Origin: an uncultured Prevotellaceae bacterium
GTDB taxonomy: Bacteria > Bacteroidota > Bacteroidia > Bacteroidales > Bacteroidaceae
DNA: 6,038 bases
Direction of reading: 5' to 3'
Assembly: GCA_958404085.1 (NCBI GenBank)
Contig: CATXZX010000123.1
Span: 1-6,038, forward strand
Made by a program: the position numbers and the translations under genes. This document shows, piece after piece, positions 1 through 5,422 of the stretch (positions within the stretch are counted from its first letter, which is position 1; the number at the start of each line of letters is the position of its first letter). The notes beneath the pieces are model-generated. The model was not told where the DNA came from, made no database searches, and saw only the letters and a list, made by a program, of their open reading frames with translations.

Positions 1-2
1 AA

Positions 3-92
3 ACCGGGGTCAATGTCAAAGCGGGTTGGTTAGGTGAAAATTCCACGGAAGTATTCAAGTTCTGTGACGAAAATAACAATAATGACAAATAA
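3..92 (+). CDS. 3' end of an unidentified upstream gene (partial)
   Basis: Only one of the three forward frames stays open from the left edge. It gives 29 codons ending in TAA at 90-92, just 9 bases before the next start codon. The visible C-terminus includes GWLGENSTEVFKFCD and ends in an Asn/Asp-rich tail (ENNNNDK). That is too little to name a family. The close spacing suggests cotranscription with the solenoid lipoprotein that follows. By position in the locus it may be another exported or surface lipoprotein, which is inference only. The other two forward frames hit stops within the first 40 bases. Confidence 0.7.
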   Translation, partial: TGVNVKAGWLGENSTEVFKFCDENNNNDK

Positions 93-101
93 GATTCCAT
101 C

Positions 102-2156
102 ATGAACAAGCTATATTATTTCATCCTATTCTGTTTCGCTGCACTCTGTTTTACTGCGTGCAGTGATGACGATCTGGAATTCAGCGGAATAGAGGGTAAA
201 GATCATTATATTTCCGATTTTGCCCTGAATGTTGGTGGTATTACTTATCAAGCCACGATTGCCGGGGATAAGATTACTGTTGAGATTCCATACAACACCG
301 ATTTGAAGGGTGCAACAGCAGCCTATACTTTAAGTGAAGGAGCCACCATTAACCCCAACCCATCGACCATACAGGATTGGGAGAATGAATGGAAATTCGT
401 TGTTACCTCCAAAATGCAGGAAAGCAAAGTATTTTCCTATACATACCGATATGCCGACATCGAGCAGAGCGGCAGCGTGGTTCTCGCCACACAAGCCGAA
501 GTGGATAATTTTGCCGAGACCGGAATAAATAGAATCGACGGCAACCTAACCATCGGAACGGCTGACGGGGAAGAAATCACCAATTTGGAAGGGCTCGCCA
601 ATTTGAAACAGATAAGCAACACCCTTATTCTCAATCCCTCCTACAAGGGTGCCGATTTGTCGGGACTGGACAATCTGGAGCAACTCGGCAGTTTCAAATT
701 AGGCTCAATCATTTCTACGAGTAAAAATACTACGCTCAAAACGGTTAATCTACCCTCCTTGCTTGGAGTGGTCAGTGATTTTGTTATTAACAGTTCCGTC
801 ATTGAAAAAGTTTCCATTCCTAAGGTCACAACCATCGGCGAAGATCTGTATGTGACCTCTGACGCGTTACTCGATTTGGATGCAAATGCAGTCGAATCTA
901 TCGGTTCTTCCTTAATTGTTAAGGGTTCTGTGATACAAAAAGAATCAGCGACAACCGAAGCAATTGTCTTTTCAGCGCTCAAACGGGTTGGGAACGAACT
1001 TACAATACAGTATTTTCCCAAATTGCAAGGAATTTATCTGCCTGCATTAGAAAGTGTTGCAGGTACTGCCTCATTTACCGATATGGCCTTAATCGGGAGT
1101 ATTGCAATGACTGAATTATATTCGGCAGGAGGTCTGACTATAAAGAATTGCAAAGAAATATCCACCATCGAGCTACCCGGCCTTACATCCTGTGGAGAGT
1201 TCAGTGTGGATGCAAACAAAGTCAATAAATTCAATATATCCGCTTTAAGGGACGCATTTGGAAATATGACTTTGAGCAATTTGCTCATTGAAGAGCTGGA
1301 TTTGTCCCGAATAAATTTTAACGGGAATACACTTACCTTACAGTGTAACCGATTAAATAAGATTGTAGGATCGGAAACATTTAACGGTAATTTGCTGTTG
1401 CTTCCCAAAAACTGTCGATTGACAGAATTTACTCTGGAAGGTATCTTGAACATGCAAGGTAACTTTGAATGTAAAGATTATTTTTATGTCAAAAGGTTCA
1501 TTATGCCATTTGTCAATGTGGCAGGAGATATAACCATTGCTTTGAATACTGGTTCTGTTGATACGGGAGCGGAAATCGAATTTCCTAAATTGCAGGAAAT
1601 CGGAGGTGCTTTAACATTAGGAAAGAATATAAATGCAAATAAGATCGACTTCCCTTTGTTGAAGAGAATTCTCGGTTCATGTTCAGTTACTACATCATCC
1701 CTCAAGGATGACATCGAATTTTCTAATTTGGAAAGTATTGGAACAGAGGCAGGGAGCACACAGGCCGAATTTAATATTAACAAAACTAATATTTTATGCC
1801 CCAAATTAAAAACAATACACGGTGGCGTCAATATCATTACCGATGTTGCTATGTTTGGAATGACGGCAAATAATATATCTTATCCTAACGTGGAATCCAT
1901 ATCCGGAGATCTTTCAATAACATGCCCTTTCTCTGCTTTTGGTCCAAACGGCATAGTATCCATAGATTTTTCCGGTCTCAAATCGGTAAAGAGTATTAAC
2001 ATAAGCGGTCAAGGGGATATAAACAACTTCAGTACTTTCAAATATCTGTTCGAGAACAACATTCTTACAGAAGCATCTCAATGGGATGTAACGGATTGTG
2101 GCTACAACCCCACCTACCAAGACATGAAAGACGGGAAGTACAAGCCGGCTGAATAG
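102..2156 (+). CDS. Surface lipoprotein with Ig-like N-terminal domain and leucine-rich/receptor-L-type solenoid
   Basis: A 684-residue lipoprotein. Residues 1-20 form a type II signal peptide with the lipid-anchored Cys at position 20 (FTAC). It is followed at once by SDDD, an acidic run like the Bacteroidetes export signal that sends lipoproteins to the cell surface. Residues about 36-118 look like the Ig-like/DUF5018-type domain common in this phylum (features such as YISDFAL, VEIPYNTDL, LSEGATINP). From about 130 to 640 there are about a dozen or more degenerate repeats of 20-25 residues, roughly I-x-[LFI]-P-x-L-x-x-I-G-G-x-L-x-I (for example IEFPKLQEIGGALTLG, VSIPKVTTIGEDLYV). This is typical of a receptor-L/leucine-rich beta-solenoid. 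The C-terminus carries a cap with the GYNPTYQDM motif seen in related Bacteroidetes proteins. No enzyme motif is visible. Its place before btuG suggests a ligand- or partner-binding accessory to cobamide uptake, but a general adhesin-like role is also possible. Codons are more AT-rich than in the downstream genes. No clear Shine-Dalgarno site precedes the ATG; the signal peptide supports this start. Confidence 0.85.
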   Translation: MNKLYYFILFCFAALCFTACSDDDLEFSGIEGKDHYISDFALNVGGITYQATIAGDKITVEIPYNTDLKGATAAYTLSEGATINPNPSTIQDWENEWKFVVTSKMQESKVFSYTYRYADIEQSGSVVLATQAEVDNFAETGINRIDGNLTIGTADGEEITNLEGLANLKQISNTLILNPSYKGADLSGLDNLEQLGSFKLGSIISTSKNTTLKTVNLPSLLGVVSDFVINSSVIEKVSIPKVTTIGEDLYVTSDALLDLDANAVESIGSSLIVKGSVIQKESATTEAIVFSALKRVGNELTIQYFPKLQGIYLPALESVAGTASFTDMALIGSIAMTELYSAGGLTIKNCKEISTIELPGLTSCGEFSVDANKVNKFNISALRDAFGNMTLSNLLIEELDLSRINFNGNTLTLQCNRLNKIVGSETFNGNLLLLPKNCRLTEFTLEGILNMQGNFECKDYFYVKRFIMPFVNVAGDITIALNTGSVDTGAEIEFPKLQEIGGALTLGKNINANKIDFPLLKRILGSCSVTTSSLKDDIEFSNLESIGTEAGSTQAEFNINKTNILCPKLKTIHGGVNIITDVAMFGMTANNISYPNVESISGDLSITCPFSAFGPNGIVSIDFSGLKSVKSINISGQGDINNFSTFKYLFENNILTEASQWDVTDCGYNPTYQDMKDGKYKPAE

Positions 2157-2157
2157 A

Positions 2158-2172
2158 TAACCGAACAATAAA
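2158..2172 (+). repeat. Left copy of an imperfect direct repeat flanking the hairpin
   Basis: TAACCGAACAATAAA starts one base after the stop codon of the solenoid lipoprotein gene. It recurs at 2223-2238 with a single extra T after TAACCG. The two copies bracket the long inverted repeat in this spacer. The match is seen directly; its origin (duplication of a leader segment, insertion footprint or chance) is unknown. Confidence 0.6.
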
Positions 2173-2181
2173 TTTTCTGCC

Positions 2182-2223
2182 GATCCTCGGTATGGATACC
2201 GTAAGGTACACATACCGGGGATT
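2182..2223 (+). repeat. Long inverted repeat (hairpin) between the solenoid lipoprotein gene and btuG
   Basis: Bases 2182-2194 pair with 2211-2223 to give a stem of 13 base pairs, two of them G-U. The core CGGTATG/CATACCG is perfect. Inside it, after a 2x2 internal loop, TACC (2197-2200) pairs with GGTA (2205-2208) around the loop GTAA, which in RNA would be a GNRA-type tetraloop. No T-run follows on the + strand, so it does not look like a standard intrinsic terminator. It could be an mRNA processing or stability element, an attenuating structure for btuG, or a protein-binding palindrome. The structure is seen directly; the role is inference. Confidence 0.7.
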
Positions 2224-2238
2224 AACCGTAACAATAAA
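2223..2238 (+). repeat. Right copy of the imperfect direct repeat, in the btuG leader
   Basis: TAACCGTAACAATAAA ends three bases before the btuG ATG, so this copy makes up the immediate translation-initiation region of btuG. It matches 2158-2172 apart from one inserted T. Its A-rich character is typical of Bacteroidetes leaders, which often lack a Shine-Dalgarno sequence, and may itself help initiation. Confidence 0.6.
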
Positions 2239-2241
2239 GAT

Positions 2242-3315
2242 ATGACCCGTCACAAACTGAAATACCTGCTGTGGAGCGCAATTGTGTCGCTGTCTCTCGC
2301 CTCCTGCATGAAGTGGGACTACGGCGATGCGGTGGAGGAGTTCAATGCCTCCGGAGCAGGACTGTTCATCACCAACGAGGGCAATTTCCAGTACGGCAAC
2401 GCCACACTCAGCTACTACGACCCCGCGACCAAAACGGTGCAGAACGAAATCTTTTTCCGCGCCAACGGCATGAAGCTCGGCGACGTGGCGCAGTCGATGT
2501 GCATCCACGACGGCAAGGGCTGGGTGGTGGTGAACAACTCCCACGTCATCTTCGCCATCGACCTGAACACCTTCAAGGAGGTGGGACGCATCGAAAACCT
2601 CACCTCGCCGCGCTATATCCACTTCCTCTCGGATGAGAAAGCCTACGTCACCCAACTGTGGGACAACCGCATCTTCATCATCAATCCGAAGAAATACGAA
2701 ATAACCGGTTACATTCAGGTGCCGGACATGACGATGGAGAGCGGCTCGACCGAACAGATGGTGCAGTACGGCAAGTACGTCTACTGCAACTGCTGGTCGT
2801 ACCAGAACCGCATCATCAAAATCGACACCGAGACCGACCAAGTGGTCGACGAACTGAAAGTCGGCATCCAGCCCACATCGCTGGTCATGGACTGCAATAA
2901 CAAGATGTGGACGGTCACCGACGGCGGTTACGAGGGCAGCCCCTACGGCTACGAAGCCCCGTCGCTCTACCGCATTGACGCCGAGACGTTCACCGTGGAG
3001 AAGCAGTTCAAGTTCAAATTGGGCGACTGGCCCTCGGAAGTGCAGCTCAACGGCGAGCGGGACAAGCTCTACTGGATCAACAAGGACATCTGGTGCATGG
3101 ACGTGAACGCCGCCCGTGTGCCGGTGCGCCCGTTCCTTGAATACAGCGGCACGATTTATTACGGACTGACGGTAAACCCCGCCAACGGGGAGGTGTATAT
3201 AGCAGACGCCATCGACTACCAGCAGCAGGGCAAGATATACCGTTATTCGCCCGACGGCGAACTGCTCGACGAATTTTATGTCGGCATCATCCCCGGTGCG
3301 TTCTGCTGGAAATAA
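2242..3315 (+). CDS. btuG: BtuG-like surface cobamide-binding lipoprotein (beta-propeller)
   Basis: A 357-residue lipoprotein. The signal peptide ends in the lipobox LASC with the lipidated Cys at position 22, then MKWDYGD. The rest is a run of YncE/DUF5074-like propeller blades. Each has a strand pair around an 'I-D-x-x-T-x-x-V' turn (FAIDLNTFKEVGRI, FIINPKKYEITGYI, IKIDTETDQVVDELKVG, YRIDAETFTVEKQFKF, YRYSPDGELLDEFYVG), as expected for a seven-bladed propeller. Segments such as GLFITNEGNFQYGNATLSYY, TDGGYEGSPYGYEAPSLYRI and the C-terminal GIIPGAFCWK match my memory of Bacteroides BtuG proteins. Known BtuG proteins bind B12 extremely tightly at the cell surface and form a stable lid on BtuB. 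The gene lies 13 bases before the btuB start, fitting a translationally paired BtuBG complex. No Shine-Dalgarno site is obvious; the signal peptide supports this ATG. The assignment is from recalled family features, not a search. Confidence 0.88.
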   Translation: MTRHKLKYLLWSAIVSLSLASCMKWDYGDAVEEFNASGAGLFITNEGNFQYGNATLSYYDPATKTVQNEIFFRANGMKLGDVAQSMCIHDGKGWVVVNNSHVIFAIDLNTFKEVGRIENLTSPRYIHFLSDEKAYVTQLWDNRIFIINPKKYEITGYIQVPDMTMESGSTEQMVQYGKYVYCNCWSYQNRIIKIDTETDQVVDELKVGIQPTSLVMDCNNKMWTVTDGGYEGSPYGYEAPSLYRIDAETFTVEKQFKFKLGDWPSEVQLNGERDKLYWINKDIWCMDVNAARVPVRPFLEYSGTIYYGLTVNPANGEVYIADAIDYQQQGKIYRYSPDGELLDEFYVGIIPGAFCWK

Positions 3316-3317
3316 AA

Positions 3318-3324
3318 AAGGAGG
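3318..3324 (+). promoter_or_regulatory. Strong Shine-Dalgarno site deciding the btuB start
   Basis: AAGGAGG lies just after the btuG stop codon and 4 bases before the ATG at 3329. It is the only strong Shine-Dalgarno match among the starts in the window, and it fixes the btuB start at 3329 rather than at an in-frame ATG at 3278 inside btuG. The spacer is on the short side. Confidence 0.75.
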
Positions 3325-3328
3325 CAAT

Positions 3329-5404
3329 ATGAAAAGACTATATCTGTTATTCGCTTTGGCTGTTTGTCTCCCCGCCGCACTCTTTGCGCAGCAAACGGAA
3401 AGCAAGAAGAAATCGGCCTGGCATCTGACCATCCCCGAAGTCACGGTCATCGGTCATCGGCCGATGAAAGACATCGGCGTGCAGAAGACGAAGTTCGATT
3501 CGGTCGCGCTCAAGGAGAACATCGCCCTCTCGATGGCGGACATCCTGACGTTCAATTCGTCGGTCTTCGTCAAGAGCTACGGACGCGCGACGCTCTCGAC
3601 GGTCGCTTTCCGCGGCACGTCGCCCTCGCACACGCAGGTGACATGGAACGGCATGCGCATCAACAATCCCATGCTCGGCATGACCGACTTTTCCACCATA
3701 CCGTCCTATTTCATCGACCAGGCGTCGCTGCTTCACGGCACCTCGTCGGTGAACGAGACGGGCGGCGGTATCGGCGGCCTCGTCAAACTTGCCACGACGC
3801 CCCATGTAGGCGAGGGCTTCAACGTACAGTACGTGCAGGGCGTAGGTTCGTTCAAGACGTTCGACGAGTTCCTGCGCCTGACCTACGGCGGCGACCATTG
3901 GCACGTCTCCACCCGTGCGGTCTACTCCTCGTCGCCCAACGACTACAAGTACACCAACCACGACAAGAAAATCAACATCTACGACGACGACAAGAACATC
4001 GTCGGACAGTATCATCCCGTGGAGCGTAACCGCAGCGGGGCTTTCAAGGACCTGCACCTGTTGCAGGAGGTGTATTACGACACGCGCAAAGGCGACAAAC
4101 TGGGGTTGAACGCCTGGTACATCCATTCCAATCGGGAGCTGCCGATGCTCACGACCGACTACGGCGACGCGACCGATTTCGAGAACCGCCAGCGGGAACA
4201 GACGTTCCGCGGCGTCGTGTCATGGGACCACATTAAAAGCAACTGGAAAGTCGGCGTGAAAGGCGGCTATATCCACACGTGGATGGCTTACGACTACAAG
4301 CGGGAGGTAGCCCCCGACAACTGGGCCTCCATGACGCGTTCGCGCAGCAAGGTGAACACGTTCTACGGTCAGGCGGAGGGCGAGTACAGCCCCTCGAAAC
4401 GGTGGTTCTTCACTGCCAACGTTTCGCTTCACCAACATTTGGTGCGCAGCGAGGACAAGAACATCATCCTGCAAGACGGCAACAAGGCCATCGTGGGCTA
4501 CGACAAGGGGCGCGTGGAACTCTCGGGCTCCCTTTCGGCCAAATGGCAGCCCATCGACCGCATGGGGCTGTCGGTGGTGCTGCGCGAAGAGATGTACGGC
4601 GATAAGTGGGTGCCGCTTATCCCCGCATTTTTCATCGACGGCATCTTGTCGAAAAAGGGAAACATTGTCGCCAAGGCCTCCGTATCGCGCAACTACCGCT
4701 TCCCGACACTGAACGACCTCTACTTCCTGCCGGGCGGCAATCCCGACCTGAGAAACGAGCACGGATTCAGCTACGACGCGGGCGTCAGTTTCGAGGTCGG
4801 CAAAAAGAGTATCTACAAACTGAGCGGCAGCGCGAACTGGTTCGATTCCTACATCGACGACTGGATCATCTGGCTACCCACGACCAAGGGTTTCTTCTCG
4901 CCGCGCAACGTGAAGAAAGTGCACGCCTACGGTGTCGAGGTCAAGGCGAACCTTGCCGTGCAACCGGCCAAGGATTGGCTTATCGACCTGAACGGCTCCT
5001 ATTCGTGGACGCCCTCCATCAACGAGGGCGAGAAGATGTCGCCGGCCGACCAGTCGGTAGGTAAACAGCTGCCTTACGTTCCGGAACATTCCGCCTCGCT
5101 GACGGGACGCCTTTCATGGCGCTCGTGGGCGTTCCTCTACAAGTGGGCCTATTACTCGGAGCGTTTCACCATGTCGAGCAACGACTACACGCTGACGGGA
5201 CACCTGCCGGAGTATTTCATGAGCAACATCTCGCTCGAAAAGGGGCTTTCGTTCAAGCCCTTGGATCTGCAACTGAAATTCGCCGTCAACAACCTCTTCA
5301 ACGAGGATTATCTCTCGGTGCTCTCGCGCCCGATGCCAGGCATCAACTTCGAGCTGTTCATCGGCATCACCCCGAAGTTCGATAAAAACAAGAAAAAACA
5401 GTAA
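3329..5404 (+). CDS. btuB: BtuB-like TonB-dependent outer-membrane cobamide transporter
   Basis: A 691-residue TonB-dependent receptor. Residues 1-20 are a Sec signal peptide with a likely signal peptidase I cut after LFA (mature start QQTES). A TonB box-like segment, EVTVIG, lies at about 37-42. The plug domain runs from about 50 to 160 and includes VAFRGTSPSHTQVTWNGMRI (92-111) and the glycine-rich GGGIGG stretch near its end. A 22-strand barrel would fill the rest, with the typical late motif NNLFNEDYLSVLSRPMPGINF. There is no N-terminal carboxypeptidase-like domain, so it is the short BtuB-like type and not a SusC-like transporter. Pairing with BtuG upstream and BtuF downstream points to cobamides over iron-siderophores. 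The start at 3329 is chosen because it gives a clean signal peptide right after a Shine-Dalgarno site; a 17-codon longer version from 3278 would overlap btuG and bury the signal. The C-terminus ends in a short basic tail (FDKNKKKQ) in place of a terminal aromatic residue. Confidence 0.9.
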   Translation: MKRLYLLFALAVCLPAALFAQQTESKKKSAWHLTIPEVTVIGHRPMKDIGVQKTKFDSVALKENIALSMADILTFNSSVFVKSYGRATLSTVAFRGTSPSHTQVTWNGMRINNPMLGMTDFSTIPSYFIDQASLLHGTSSVNETGGGIGGLVKLATTPHVGEGFNVQYVQGVGSFKTFDEFLRLTYGGDHWHVSTRAVYSSSPNDYKYTNHDKKINIYDDDKNIVGQYHPVERNRSGAFKDLHLLQEVYYDTRKGDKLGLNAWYIHSNRELPMLTTDYGDATDFENRQREQTFRGVVSWDHIKSNWKVGVKGGYIHTWMAYDYKREVAPDNWASMTRSRSKVNTFYGQAEGEYSPSKRWFFTANVSLHQHLVRSEDKNIILQDGNKAIVGYDKGRVELSGSLSAKWQPIDRMGLSVVLREEMYGDKWVPLIPAFFIDGILSKKGNIVAKASVSRNYRFPTLNDLYFLPGGNPDLRNEHGFSYDAGVSFEVGKKSIYKLSGSANWFDSYIDDWIIWLPTTKGFFSPRNVKKVHAYGVEVKANLAVQPAKDWLIDLNGSYSWTPSINEGEKMSPADQSVGKQLPYVPEHSASLTGRLSWRSWAFLYKWAYYSERFTMSSNDYTLTGHLPEYFMSNISLEKGLSFKPLDLQLKFAVNNLFNEDYLSVLSRPMPGINFELFIGITPKFDKNKKKQ

Positions 5405-5422
5405 ACGAAAATCCGCAACGAT

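Noticed and set aside
1850..1857. TATGTTTG, matching the Bacteroidetes -7 promoter consensus TAnnTTTG
   Set aside because: No TTG-type -33 element at the right distance, and it is inside the solenoid gene almost 400 bases before btuG; a match this short is expected by chance.
2169..2176. TAAATTTT in the spacer as a possible btuG promoter -7 box
   Set aside because: It lacks the final G of TAnnTTTG and has no plausible -33 TTTG upstream; too weak to annotate.
2182..2223. Hairpin as a standard intrinsic terminator of the solenoid gene
   Set aside because: The sequence after the stem (AACCGTAACAATAAAG) has no T-run on the + strand, and the stem has a large loop with an inner hairpin.
2157..2241. 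Cobalamin riboswitch in the spacer before btuG
   Set aside because: At 85 bases it is far too short for the roughly 200-base riboswitch, and I see no B12-box-like conserved core; only the simple hairpin is present.
3278..3328. Upstream in-frame ATG giving btuB 17 extra residues
   Set aside because: It would overlap btuG by 38 bases, put a polar stretch before the signal peptide, and ignore the AAGGAGG site that sits right before the ATG at 3329.
2065..3450. Long antisense open frame (461 codons) opposite btuG
   Set aside because: It lies opposite the well-supported btuG and spills into both neighbours. Its translation is rich in His, Val, Arg and Asp, as is usual for the reverse of GC-rich coding DNA, with no signal, domain or motif. 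It is a shadow.
3455..3466. Perfect 12-base palindrome CATCGGCCGATG near the TonB box codons
   Set aside because: It lies within coding sequence using common GC-rich codons (His-Arg-Pro-Met) next to a short GGTCATC tandem repeat; there is no supporting context for a regulatory site.
3364..4029. Forward frame of 221 codons overlapping btuB in another frame
   Set aside because: Arg/His/Gln-rich out-of-frame translation typical of GC-rich genes; it sits inside the btuB plug and barrel coding sequence.
3347..4126. Antisense open frame of 259 codons opposite the 5' part of btuB
   Set aside because: Same shadow pattern: low-complexity Val/Arg/Asp runs and no recognisable family, while the opposite strand encodes a clear plug domain.
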